Source: an uncultured Eubacteriales bacterium
Lineage (GTDB): Bacteria; Bacillota; Clostridia; Christensenellales; Aristaeellaceae
Direction: 5' to 3'
Length of the DNA stretch: 64,000 bases
NCBI GenBank assembly: GCA_902793325.1
Contig: CADBCY010000006.1
Location: forward strand, 62,001-126,000
Every line of letters starts with the position of its first letter. The first letter of the stretch is position 1. The translations under genes were made by a program, and so were the position numbers. The notes below the pieces were generated by a model, which saw nothing but the letters and a program-made list of their open reading frames with translations, did no database searches and was not told the origin of the DNA. Below are positions 43,072 through 52,710 of this stretch, piece after piece.

Positions 43072-43072
<1 letters not shown>
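42356..43072 (-). CDS. trmK: tRNA (adenine(22)-N1)-methyltransferase
   Basis: 238 aa from ATG 43072, whose start overlaps the rpoD stop (ATGA). SAM-binding motif CADIGCDHGRLGAFL, DVVVIAGMGGTTIAGIL and LILQPNVAAPELRSAL, with a coiled-coil tail, are those of TrmK, which makes m1A22 in tRNA-Ser and tRNA-Tyr of Gram-positive bacteria. Its place after rpoD and before nif3 is typical. Confidence 0.93.
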
Positions 43073-44166
<1,094 letters not shown>

Positions 44167-44189
44167 TGAGGCCACTTCCTTTCGACCGG

Positions 44190-45917
44190 TCAATCAGTTC
44201 TCAGCATGGCGTCCAACTGCTGATATAACGCCTGCTTCTGCGCCTCGGAGGCCCCGGCGATCTCGCTGACGATCTCGTCGGTGCGGGCGTCGGCGCGGCT
44301 CGCGCGGATGGTCTGCAAGCAGTCCTCCGCCAGCCGCACGGCGTCCTCCCGCTCCGGGGGCAGGGGCGTGTAGCTCAGCGCGCCCACGGCCTGGGCCCGA
44401 CGCGCCTCGTCCTCTATGTCCTCGATAAACGTCCCCGCCGGCTTGTCCGCCATGAGCCATTCGGCCAGCTCCACGTGCACGGGCAGGGAGAAATCCCCGG
44501 GCTTTACCATGTCGCGGGGAATGCGGCGGGCGGCCAGCAGGCTCAGCAACGCCTGCTCCGCCACCAGCGTGTCCGTGGGCGCGGCCTCCTGCGCGCGCCG
44601 GATCGTGCGGCGCGGCGGCGGGGTCGCGCCGGGCTGCGCCGCGCCGATCTGCCTGAGCAGGATCTCCCGGTCGTAGCCCGTCTCGCTCACCAGCCTGCGC
44701 AGGTGGTTTTCCATCTCCACGGGGTTTTTCATCTTCTTCAGGATGGCGCACGCGCGCAGCGCGTACTGCGTCACGCCGTCCTGGGTGGTCATGTCCAAAT
44801 CGTCCTTGGCGCGCAGGAGCCGATAGCTCGCGGCGTCGTGCTTGGGCAGCGCCTCGAAGCCCGCCAGGCCGTTGGCCTTCACGAAGTCGTCGGGGTCCAT
44901 GCCACCGGGATAGTCGATCACCTTCGCCGCCAGGCCCTGCTGCTCCAGGATGTCCAGCGCCCGCAGCGCCGCCTTTTGCCCGGGGGGATCGCCGTCGTAG
45001 CTGATCCACACCTCCGGCACGTAGCGCTTCATCAGGCGCGCCTGCTCCTCGGTGAGGGCGGTGCCCAGGGTGGCGACCACGCCCTGCACGCCGTACTTGC
45101 GCAGGGACACGGTGTCCATGTACCCCTCCACCAGCACGAGGTGGCCGACGGCGCGCTCCTTATGGGCGAAGTTCAGCGCGTAGAGGCCCTGGCGCTTGTT
45201 GAAGATGGGCGTCTCGGCGGTGTTCAGGTACTTGGGCTGGGCGTCGCCCATGGCGCGCCCGCCGAAGCCCAGCACGCGGCCCTGGGCGTTGATGATGGGG
45301 AACATCACCCTGCCCCGGAACATGTCGAACCAGCGGCCGTCCCGCCGGTTTGCCAGGCCCGCCTTTTCCAGCAGCTCCGGCTCAAAGCCCTGTTCCTTCA
45401 GATGACGCAAAAGGCCGTCCCAGTCCCCGGGGGACGCCCCGAGGCCGAAGCGGCGGATGTCCGAATCGTTGAGACCGCGGTCGTACAGGTAGTTCAGCGC
45501 CCCGGCACCCTCCCCCGTCCAGAGCAGGGAATGGAAGAACCGGGCGGCTTCCCGATTGGCGTCGTACATGCGCTCGCGCTCGTCCCGGGTCAGCCGGGCC
45601 TCGCCGGGCGTCGAAACGAGCTCCGGCAGCTCCATGTGGGCGCGATCCGCCAGCAGGCGCACGGCGTCCATGAACTCCAGCCGTTCCATCTCCATCACGA
45701 AGTTGATGACGGTGCCGCCCTTGTGACAGCCGAAGCAGTAGTACAGCTGCGCTTCGCTGTCCACGCTGAAGGATGCGGTCTTTTCGTTGTGGAACGGACA
45801 GCAGCCCCAGAACCGGCGGCCCTTCTGCTTCAGGGGCACGTATTCGGAGACGACTTCCTCGAGGCTGTTCCGGCTGCGAAGCTCGGACATCCACGCATCG
45901 GGCAATCTTCCGCTCAT
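44190..45917 (-). CDS. dnaG: DNA primase
   Basis: 575 aa from ATG 45917 with AAGGAACAGGAG upstream. The N-terminal CHC2 zinc finger ([12 protein letters not shown] ... [10 protein letters not shown]), the Toprim core with [28 protein letters not shown] and [13 protein letters not shown], and a C-terminal helicase-binding region of about 150 residues are in the usual order. It makes RNA primers for lagging-strand synthesis. It is the first gene of dnaG-rpoD-trmK-nif3. No clear promoter was found in the 45918-46225 gap. Confidence 0.96.
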   Translation of the reverse strand: MSGRLPDAWMSELRSRNSLEEVVSEYVPLKQKGRRFWGCCPFHNEKTASFSVDSEAQLYYCFGCHKGGTVINFVMEMERLEFMDAVRLLADRAHMELPELVSTPGEARLTRDERERMYDANREAARFFHSLLWTGEGAGALNYLYDRGLNDSDIRRFGLGASPGDWDGLLRHLKEQGFEPELLEKAGLANRRDGRWFDMFRGRVMFPIINAQGRVLGFGGRAMGDAQPKYLNTAETPIFNKRQGLYALNFAHKERAVGHLVLVEGYMDTVSLRKYGVQGVVATLGTALTEEQARLMKRYVPEVWISYDGDPPGQKAALRALDILEQQGLAAKVIDYPGGMDPDDFVKANGLAGFEALPKHDAASYRLLRAKDDLDMTTQDGVTQYALRACAILKKMKNPVEMENHLRRLVSETGYDREILLRQIGAAQPGATPPPRRTIRRAQEAAPTDTLVAEQALLSLLAARRIPRDMVKPGDFSLPVHVELAEWLMADKPAGTFIEDIEDEARRAQAVGALSYTPLPPEREDAVRLAEDCLQTIRASRADARTDEIVSEIAGASEAQKQALYQQLDAMLRTD

Positions 45918-46225
45918 ACACGCTCCTGTTCCTTCATGGTCACGCGGTTCCAAGGTGGACAAATCTATAAAGAAGCTATTCGCCGGATTTGTGGTTTTTC
46001 CTGCCGCCCTGTGTCAAATTTGAAAACAAAATCAACGCCGCGGGCATTTTGCAGGCCATTCCTGCACCGGCAATACTTATATATACAACATCGATTCAAA
46101 AATACCTTTATATTCATACATTTTTAATAGTTGCCCCCGCCCGCACCCCTCCCCCGCGGCGGCATAGGATAGACCGTGGAAACGCCGCGGAAGACCGCGG
46201 TGAATCGTGCTTTGGAGGGGTCGGG
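45918..46225. other. intergenic region between dnaG and the aspartokinase gene
   Basis: A 308-base gap between divergent genes. It is AT-richer than its surroundings, with a CCGCGG-AAGA-CCGCGG repeat at 46185-46200, but no confident promoter, RNA or small gene could be placed. Confidence 0.5.
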
Positions 46226-47260
46226 ATGGGAACCATCGTTGCGAAATTCGGCGGCGGCGCCACCGCGGACGCGGAGGCTCTGCGGCGCGTGGGCGGGATC
46301 CTGCGGGCGGAGCCGGGCAGGCGCTGCGCCGTGCTGTCCGCGCCGGGCAGGTGCGGCGAATGCGGGGAGAAGGTCACGGACCTGCTGGAGTCCGCGTGGC
46401 GGATGCTGGATCGCGGGCAGGACGCCTCGGAACCGCTGCGCCGGGTCGTCGCCCGCTTCCGGGCCATCGCCGAGGGCCTGGACCAGCCCGATCCTTCGGC
46501 GGAGGTACGGCGGGAGCTGTCGCGCGCGGCGACGGCGTCCCGGGACGCCCTGCTCAGCCGGGGCGAATGCCTGTGCGCGAGGCTGTTCGCGCGCTGGATG
46601 GGCTGGGCCTTCGCGGACGCCGCCGACGTCGTGCGCATCGACGCCGCGGGCGCGCCGGACGCCCCCGCCACGGCGGCGCGGCTGGCGGCGGTGCCGCAGC
46701 CGTTCGTGCTGCCCGGTTTCTACGGCGCGGACGGGGACGGGCGGATCCGCGCCTTCCCCAGGAACGGCTCGGACATCACCGGCGCGCTGGCGGCGGCGGC
46801 GCTGGGCGCGGAGGTCTACGAGAACTGGACGGACGTGGACGGCCTGATGACCGCCGATCCCGCCGCGGTGCCGGACGCCCGGCCCATCCCCCGCCTCGGC
46901 TTCCGGCAGATGCGGCTGCTGTCCGAGGCCGGCGCAAAGGTGCTGCACCCGGACTGCCTGGCGCCCGTGGAAGCGGCGGGCATACCCATCCACCTGCGCA
47001 GCGCGCTGCGCCCGGAAGCGCCGGGCACGTGGATAGACGGCCGATGCGATGCGATCGTTCCCTGCGTGGTCGGGAAATATGTGGAAGGCCGCGCCGTCGT
47101 CACGGTGTTCGGCGCGCCGCCCGGGGCGAAGGCGCGGCTGATCCGGGCGCTGTCCGGCGCGCCGGTGGCGGAAAACGGCGCGCTCTGCCGCTTCCTGGGC
47201 GACGCAGGGCGGCTCGACGACGACCTCCGCGCCGCCCACGCCGCGCTGTTTCGCGCGTGA
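46226..47260 (+). CDS. aspartokinase-like protein, short form
   Basis: 344 aa from ATG 46226 with TTGGAGGGG upstream. N-terminal phosphate-binding motif IVAKFGGGATADAEALRRV (usual form KFGGS/T), Ser/Arg-rich middle ENWTDVDGLMTADPAAVPDA, GSDITGALAAAALGAEVYE and LSEAGAKVLHPDCLAPVEAAGIPI, all of the amino acid kinase fold of aspartokinases. The usual two ACT regulatory domains (total about 400-450 residues) are reduced to about 60 residues, so allosteric control may be altered or the enzyme may be degenerate. It is alone, without other lysine or threonine genes. Confidence 0.75.
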   Translation: MGTIVAKFGGGATADAEALRRVGGILRAEPGRRCAVLSAPGRCGECGEKVTDLLESAWRMLDRGQDASEPLRRVVARFRAIAEGLDQPDPSAEVRRELSRAATASRDALLSRGECLCARLFARWMGWAFADAADVVRIDAAGAPDAPATAARLAAVPQPFVLPGFYGADGDGRIRAFPRNGSDITGALAAAALGAEVYENWTDVDGLMTADPAAVPDARPIPRLGFRQMRLLSEAGAKVLHPDCLAPVEAAGIPIHLRSALRPEAPGTWIDGRCDAIVPCVVGKYVEGRAVVTVFGAPPGAKARLIRALSGAPVAENGALCRFLGDAGRLDDDLRAAHAALFRA

Positions 47261-47298
47261 CCGACGCGCGCAGGACGCCCTCGGGTTGAAATAGCAAA

Positions 47299-47317
47299 CC
47301 CCCGCCAACGGCGGGGG
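47299..47317. terminator. terminator between convergent genes
   Basis: CCCCCGCC-AAC-GGCGGGGG (47299-47317) between the aspartokinase gene and the convergent fusion gene. Short T-tracts (CTT/GTTT) on each side; a second partial copy follows at 47327-47337. Confidence 0.7.
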
Positions 47318-47364
47318 CTTGTCCTTGGCGGGGGCTTGGGGCACGTATGCTTCGAGGGCGGGGC

Positions 47365-48534
47365 TCAGCCCTCCTTCGTCCGCTTGACGATCAGGTTGCG
47401 GATCTGGGTGCTGCTGGTGCCCTGGGTATAGGGGAAGTAGACGATCTTCACGCCCTTGTCGGCAAAGTACGCCTCGTAGCGCCGGAAGCGCTCCGTGCCC
47501 TGGTAGTCGGAACCCACGAACAGGCGGTCGTAGTGGTAGATGTCCCAGGCGTCGGAGTCCTCCACGCAGGCGTCCACCACCCGGTCCACGTACCGGCAGG
47601 CGCCGACGATGGCCTTGCGCTCGTCCAGCGGGATGAAGGTCTCCTTCCCCTTCCACTTGCCGCTGTCGTGCACGCCCACGATCAGGTAGTCGCACTGGCG
47701 CTTCGCGCGGCGCAGCAGGTTCAGGTGTCCGACGTGGAACAGGTCGAAGGTGCCGGACAGGTAGCCGATCACCACCCGCTTTTGGTTGTCCAGCCGCCCG
47801 GATTCATGCTTGTAGCGGTAGCTGTGCAGGCCGTAGCCGTGGGGATCGTCGTGGTAGCGCTCCAGCACGGCGCGGAAGGTTTCCTCGTATTGCGGGATGA
47901 AGCGGGTCTCCCGGGCCAGCAGGCGCGTGACGATGTCCTCCGCCAGGCCCGAGAGCTGCGCCAGGTCGTTCTCCGCGCCGTAGAAGCGCGAGCCCTTGAA
48001 GGACGCGGGCGACACGTCCAGGATGCGGTTTTCGACGCCCGCGGCCTCCAGCTCGATGTTCACCGATTCCACGAACCGCACGACGCCCGCCTTCGCCGCT
48101 GCGTACAGCGCCGCCGAGGGAGAGCTCATCCAGCCCGCGATGGAACCCATCACGCCCGCGTAGAAGGGTTCGCCGCCGCGGATGCGGTCGTAGAACACCC
48201 GGAACAGCTTCAGCGTGGACACGGTGTCCACGGTCAGCGTGCGCTCGATCTCCGCCGTGTGGAAGTACTCGAAGTCGGCGACCCTGCCCACGCCCGCGGT
48301 GACCATCAGCAGCCCGACGTCCGGGTCCGCCGCCAGCGGCGCGAGGACGTCCCCGTCGAATTCCAGCAGGTCGAAGGGCACATAGCTCCAGCCGCCCTCG
48401 GGCAGCATCGCGCAGTCGCCCTCGCAGCGGTCCAGCACGATCACCCGCCAGCCGCGGCGGATCAGGTTTTCCGCGATGGCCAGGCCGATGCCGTTGCTCC
48501 CGCCGACCACCACCGCTTTCTTCATATCAGACAA
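47365..48534 (-). CDS. short-chain dehydrogenase fused to a glycerol-3-phosphate cytidylyltransferase-like domain
   Basis: 389 aa in one frame. Residues 1-~245: SDR Rossmann fold with the dinucleotide motif VVGGSNGIGLA, active-site YAAAKAGVVRF (Tyr-x-x-x-Lys) and TAGVGRVADFEYF. Residues ~255-389: nucleotidyltransferase with GTFDLFHVGHLNLLRRAK (HxGH) and TQGTSSTQIRNLI, like TagD/GCT enzymes that make CDP-polyols. A fusion of dehydrogenase and cytidylyltransferase could make a CDP-activated polyol phosphate for a cell-wall or capsule polymer, as Bcs1-type proteins do for CDP-ribitol, although domain types differ. Substrate unknown. Confidence 0.88.
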   Translation of the reverse strand: MSDMKKAVVVGGSNGIGLAIAENLIRRGWRVIVLDRCEGDCAMLPEGGWSYVPFDLLEFDGDVLAPLAADPDVGLLMVTAGVGRVADFEYFHTAEIERTLTVDTVSTLKLFRVFYDRIRGGEPFYAGVMGSIAGWMSSPSAALYAAAKAGVVRFVESVNIELEAAGVENRILDVSPASFKGSRFYGAENDLAQLSGLAEDIVTRLLARETRFIPQYEETFRAVLERYHDDPHGYGLHSYRYKHESGRLDNQKRVVIGYLSGTFDLFHVGHLNLLRRAKRQCDYLIVGVHDSGKWKGKETFIPLDERKAIVGACRYVDRVVDACVEDSDAWDIYHYDRLFVGSDYQGTERFRRYEAYFADKGVKIVYFPYTQGTSSTQIRNLIVKRTKEG

Positions 48535-48550
48535 CGTTCAGACACTTCCT

Positions 48551-50224
48551 TTACGCCTTCTTCCAGAGCACCCGCGCCTCGTAGGGGAACAGGAAGCCGG
48601 GCTTGTGCTCGGGGTAGTTGGAGATCCATTCCTCGCCGGTGCTTTCGTCGCTCAGGGCGCAGGGGGCGGTGCGGTCCGTCCAGTTGCACAGCACCGTCAG
48701 CGTTTCGCCGTCCAGCTCGCGCCTGAAGGCGTATACCTGCGGATCGTCCGTGAGCAGCGGTACGTAGTCGCCGTACACGACGATGGGGTGTCTGTGGCGC
48801 AGCGCGATCAGCTTCCTGTAGTAGTGGAACACGCTGTCCGGGTCGCGAACCTCCGCTTCGGCGTTGATCTCCAGGTAGTTGGGGGTCACGCGAATCCACG
48901 GTGTGCCGGTGGTGAACCCGGCGTTCGCGGAGGCGTCCCACTGCATGGGCGTGCGGGCGTTGTCGCGCGCGATGCGGCCGTACCAGCGCAGCATGTCCTG
49001 GGGATGGATGCGGCCGGACTCCACCCACTGCTTCCAGGCGTTGAACACCTCCACGTCCCGGTAGTCGTCCAGCGACTTGAAGTAGGCGTTGGTCATGCCC
49101 AGCTCCTCGCCCTGGTAGACGAACACGGTGCCGCGCATCATGTGCAGCAGCGTGCCCAGCATCTTGGCGCTCTTCTCACGCCACAGGGGGCTGTCGTTGC
49201 CGAAGCGGCTCACCTGCCGGGGCTGGTCGTGGTTGGACATATACGAAGTGCCCCACGCCTTGCCCTGCAGGTCCGTCTGCCAGCGGTTCAGCACCGCCCG
49301 CACCTCCGCCAGGGGCGAGCCGTGGTCGGACCACTTGCCCAGCTCGGTGTGGTCGTTGATGTCGTCGGTGTGCTCGAAGCCGAAGGTCATGTTCAGCTCG
49401 CTACCGTCCACGGAGGAATACCGGATGGCGTCCGCCGTGCCGCCGCCGGCCTCGCCCACGGTGAGCAGGTCGTACCGGTCCAGCACGCGCCTGCGCATCT
49501 CGCGGAGGTAGCGGTGGGTGGTCTCGGTGTGCTGGCAGGAGGGGATGAAGCTGCCGTACAGCGCGCCGGGGGCCACGGGGCCGTCGTCGTAGTTCTCCTT
49601 GCCGATCATGCTGATGACGTCCATGCGGAAGCCGTCGATGCCCTTGTCGCACCACCACTTCATCATGTCGAACACCGCGTCCCGCACCTTGGGGTTGGCC
49701 CAGTTCAGGTCGGGCTGCTTGCGGCTGAACAGGTGCAGGTAGTACTGGCCGCTGGCCGCGTCGTATTCCCAGGCGGAGCCGGAGAAGCAGGAGCCCCAGT
49801 TGTTGGGCGCGCCGCCGTCCTTCCCGTCCCTCCAGATGTAGAAGTCGCGGTAGGGGTTGTCCCTGCCCTTGCGGCTCTCCACGAACCACGCGTGCTCGTC
49901 GGAGGTATGGTTGGCCACCAGGTCCATCACCAGCTTCATGCCCCGGGCGTGGATGCCCTCCAGCATGCGGTCGAAGTCCTCCATGGTGCCGAACTCGGCC
50001 ATGATGGCGCGGTAATCGGAGATGTCATAGCCGTTGTCGTCGTTGGGCGAGGCGTAGATGGGGCTGACCCAGATGACGTCCACGCCGAGCTGCTTCAGGT
50101 AGTCGAGGTGCGCGGTGATGCCGTTCAAATCGCCGATGCCGTCGCCGTTGGAATCGGCGAAGCTCCGGGGATAGATCTGGTAGACGACGGCTTCCTTCCA
50201 CCAGGCGTGCTTTTCCATGGACAT
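48551..50224 (-). CDS. GH13 alpha-glucosidase (oligo-1,6-glucosidase-like)
   Basis: 557 aa from ATG 50224 with GGAGGCAACGCC upstream. (Beta/alpha)8 barrel with DLVANHTSDEH, nucleophile Asp in DGFRMDVISM, acid/base Glu in LTVGEAGG and transition-state Asp in SNHDQPRQVSRF. The domain organisation (GVDVIWVSPIYASPNDDNGYDI near the N-terminus, small C-terminal beta domain) fits oligo-1,6-glucosidases/trehalose-6-phosphate hydrolases that act on short alpha-glucosides inside the cell. It is divergent from a MalEFG-type importer, presumably processing its substrate. The trehalose-phosphate alternative cannot be excluded. Confidence 0.92.
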   Translation of the reverse strand: MSMEKHAWWKEAVVYQIYPRSFADSNGDGIGDLNGITAHLDYLKQLGVDVIWVSPIYASPNDDNGYDISDYRAIMAEFGTMEDFDRMLEGIHARGMKLVMDLVANHTSDEHAWFVESRKGRDNPYRDFYIWRDGKDGGAPNNWGSCFSGSAWEYDAASGQYYLHLFSRKQPDLNWANPKVRDAVFDMMKWWCDKGIDGFRMDVISMIGKENYDDGPVAPGALYGSFIPSCQHTETTHRYLREMRRRVLDRYDLLTVGEAGGGTADAIRYSSVDGSELNMTFGFEHTDDINDHTELGKWSDHGSPLAEVRAVLNRWQTDLQGKAWGTSYMSNHDQPRQVSRFGNDSPLWREKSAKMLGTLLHMMRGTVFVYQGEELGMTNAYFKSLDDYRDVEVFNAWKQWVESGRIHPQDMLRWYGRIARDNARTPMQWDASANAGFTTGTPWIRVTPNYLEINAEAEVRDPDSVFHYYRKLIALRHRHPIVVYGDYVPLLTDDPQVYAFRRELDGETLTVLCNWTDRTAPCALSDESTGEEWISNYPEHKPGFLFPYEARVLWKKA

Positions 50225-50270
50225 GGCGTTGCCTCCTTGTCGGGGTGTCGTTTGGGTTGCGGCTATACCT

Positions 50271-50299
50271 ATTGTAACTGAAATCCGCGCCGGTGGCAA
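50271..50299 (-). promoter_or_regulatory. promoter of the alpha-glucosidase gene with a shared TCAGTTACA motif
   Basis: Minus strand: TTGCCA (50294-50299), 17 bases, TACAAT (50271-50276). TCAGTTACA (minus strand, 50273-50281) overlaps the -10; the same nine bases lie in the spacer of the divergent transporter promoter. Confidence 0.72.
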
Positions 50300-50380
50300 G
50301 AGAAAATATGGGAAACGCGCGCAAGGGACAATCCGGCGCATGTTTTTTCCGTCAACATGCACGAAATACGTAATTTTATA

Positions 50381-50410
50381 TTGACAATCAGTTACATATT
50401 GCGCTATAAT
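50381..50410 (+). promoter_or_regulatory. promoter of the oligosaccharide importer operon
   Basis: TTGACA (50381-50386), 18 bases, TATAAT (50405-50410). TCAGTTACA (50388-50396) sits in the spacer, matching the motif at the glucosidase promoter. Confidence 0.8.
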
Positions 50411-50454
50411 GAGCACAAGTCTTTAGGACTCAAACTGTTTAGGAGGAACGATCC

Positions 50455-51693
50455 ATGAAGAAGATTCTCGTATTGGTTCTCGCTCTGGTCATGGCGCTGA
50501 GCGCCGTGTCCGCCCTGGCCGACATCACCATCGTCCAGAACAAGGTTGAGATCGACGCCGCGCTGCAGGAGTATGCGGCCGCCTACTCCGCCGAGACCGG
50601 CAAGAACGTCAAGGTCATCACCGCCGGCGGCTCCAGCGACTACAACACCGCGCTGAAGGCCGAGTTCGCCTCCGGCAAGGAGCCCGACATCTTCGTCATC
50701 GAGGGTCCCACCGGCTACGAGCTGTACAAGGACAAGATCGCCGACATGACCGGCGCCGAGTGGACCCAGTACACCGCCGCCGCCTACATGGATGGCGACA
50801 AGGTCGTGGGCTTCCCCGTGGCCGTCGAGGGCTACGGCATGGCCTACAACAAGGACATCCTGGACAAGGCCGGCATCGACCCCGCGACCCTGACCAACGT
50901 GGACGCCTACGCTGCCGCCTTCGAGAAGCTGGATTCCATGAAGGATGAGCTGGGTCTCGACGCCGTGGTCTCCATGGTCGCCGGCACCGCTCCCGGCATG
51001 ACCTGGGTCACCGGCCTGCACAACTTCAACGTGTACCTGTCCGTGGGTCTGGACCGCAACGACACCTCCATCATCGACCAGGTGCTGGAGGGCAAGGTGG
51101 ACGAGGATCGCTTCCACGCCTACTGCGAGTACGTGGCGCTGATCTTCAAGTACTCCGATCCCGAGATGCTGCTCAACGGCACCCAGGATATGCAGCTGGC
51201 CGCCTTCGCCAACGGCAAGACCGCCTTCTATCATCAGGGCAACTGGATGGATCCCAACATCGTCGCGCTGGGCGTGGAGTTCCCCATCGCCTATGCCCCC
51301 CATGCTTTCCTGCATGAGGACACCGACGGCATCCTGGTGAACGCGCCCTCCTGGTACGTCGTGAACCAGAACGCCGGCAACGCCGAGGAAGCCATTGAGT
51401 TCCTGAACGCCCTGGCCACCACCGAGGCCGGCCACGACTACATGGTCAACAAGGCCGCCATGGTGCCCGCGTTCACCAACGTGACCCTCCAGCCCGCCAC
51501 CCCGCTGTCCAAGTCCGTCATGGAGTGGAACGCCGCCGGCAAGACCTACAGCTGGCAGCAGTACAAGCTGCCCGACGGCTTCGGCATGGGCACCCTGGGC
51601 GCCATCTACGAGCTGCTGGCCTCCGGCGCCATCGATGAGCCCACCTTCGAGCAGATGATGAAGGACGCCATCGCCACCATCCCCACCCTGTAA
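50455..51693 (+). CDS. carbohydrate ABC transporter substrate-binding protein (MalE-like)
   Basis: 412 aa with a signal peptide ending SAVSALADI; no lipobox Cys is evident, so it is probably released or held by charge. SBP_bac_1-type fold: ITAGGSSDYNTALKAEFASGKEPDIFVIEG, AYMDGDKVVGFPVAVEGYGMAYNKDIL and MEWNAAGKTYSWQQYKLP. It should bind an oligosaccharide, likely an alpha-glucoside given the divergent GH13 enzyme. The codon use (many GCT, GTT, CTG) looks adapted for high expression. An AGGAGGAAC ribosome site precedes it. Confidence 0.94.
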   Translation: MKKILVLVLALVMALSAVSALADITIVQNKVEIDAALQEYAAAYSAETGKNVKVITAGGSSDYNTALKAEFASGKEPDIFVIEGPTGYELYKDKIADMTGAEWTQYTAAAYMDGDKVVGFPVAVEGYGMAYNKDILDKAGIDPATLTNVDAYAAAFEKLDSMKDELGLDAVVSMVAGTAPGMTWVTGLHNFNVYLSVGLDRNDTSIIDQVLEGKVDEDRFHAYCEYVALIFKYSDPEMLLNGTQDMQLAAFANGKTAFYHQGNWMDPNIVALGVEFPIAYAPHAFLHEDTDGILVNAPSWYVVNQNAGNAEEAIEFLNALATTEAGHDYMVNKAAMVPAFTNVTLQPATPLSKSVMEWNAAGKTYSWQQYKLPDGFGMGTLGAIYELLASGAIDEPTFEQMMKDAIATIPTL

Positions 51694-51713
51694 GCATCAA
51701 GTCAATGCAGGTT

Positions 51714-51744
51714 TTCTGCCGGAGGGGTTTTCTCTCCGGCAGAA
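51714..51744 (+). terminator. hairpin after the MalE-like gene
   Basis: TTCTGCCGGAG (51714-51724) pairs with CTCCGGCAGAA (51734-51744), followed by TTTG. It probably reduces read-through so the binding protein exceeds the permeases. Confidence 0.75.
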
Positions 51745-51792
51745 TTTGTAAATCGCCTACCTTTTCAAGCAAGACAACGAGGGGGAGATCGC

Positions 51793-52710
51793 TTGGAAAA
51801 GCAAAAGTTCTTCTCAGGCCGTCGTGAACGCAAGCTCACCGAGGCGCTGTTCCTGGTGCCCACGGTGCTGGCGTTCATCATGGTCATCATCATACCGTTC
51901 ATCATCGGTATCTACTATTCCTTTACCGATTGGGACGGCGTGAACGCCGCCAAGAGCGTGGTGGGCATCGCGAACTACAAGAACATATTCACCGAACCCG
52001 CATTCCTGCACGCCTTCCTGGTGACGGTGAAGTTCACGCTGTTCAACGTCATCGCCGTGAACATCGTCGCCTTCCTGATGGCGCTGCTGGTCACCAGCCA
52101 GGTCAAGGGCCGCAACCTGTACCGCGCGGGCTTCTTCGTACCGAACCTGATTGGCGGTATCGTGCTGGGCTCCATCTGGCAGTTCATCTTCTCCAGCATA
52201 CTGCCCGCCGTGGGCAAGGCGCTGGGCTGGGCCGGGCTTTCCGCCTCGCTCATCACCAACGCCAACACCGTCGTGGGCGCCATGGTCACCGTGAACACCT
52301 GGCAGTACGCCGGCTACATCATGATGATTTACGTCGCCTCCATCCAGGGCATCAGCCAGCAGGTCATGGAGGCCGCCAGCGTGGACGGCGCGACCTACTG
52401 GGTGCGCGTGCGGAAGATCCTGATCCCGCTGATGGCGAACTCGTTCACCATTTCGCTGTTTTTGACGCTGACCACCTCCTTCAAGATGTACGACGTCAAC
52501 CTGGCGTTGACCAACGGCGGCCCCGTGGCGATGTTCATGGGCAAGCCGGTGCAGGCGTCGGAGCTGCTGGCGCTGAACATCTACAACACCGCGTTCAAGT
52601 ACTCCAAGATGGCTGAAGGCCAGGCCAAGGCCGTGGTGTTCTTCGTGGTGCTGGTGGTCGTGAGTCTGATCCAGGTCTCCATCAATAAGAGCAAGGAGGT
52701 GGAGATGTAA
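51793..52710 (+). CDS. sugar ABC transporter permease (MalF-like)
   Basis: 305 aa, starting at TTG 51793 after AGGGGGAGA. About six membrane helices; the EAA loop is EAASVDGATYWVRVRKILIPLMANSF. Pattern (FLVPTVLAFIMVIIIPFIIGIYYSFTDWDG at the N-terminus) is that of MalF/MsmF-type subunits. It pairs with the MalG-like subunit encoded next (one base overlap, ATGTAATGG region) to form the channel. No ATPase gene is in the operon. Confidence 0.95.
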   Translation: MEKQKFFSGRRERKLTEALFLVPTVLAFIMVIIIPFIIGIYYSFTDWDGVNAAKSVVGIANYKNIFTEPAFLHAFLVTVKFTLFNVIAVNIVAFLMALLVTSQVKGRNLYRAGFFVPNLIGGIVLGSIWQFIFSSILPAVGKALGWAGLSASLITNANTVVGAMVTVNTWQYAGYIMMIYVASIQGISQQVMEAASVDGATYWVRVRKILIPLMANSFTISLFLTLTTSFKMYDVNLALTNGGPVAMFMGKPVQASELLALNIYNTAFKYSKMAEGQAKAVVFFVVLVVVSLIQVSINKSKEVEM

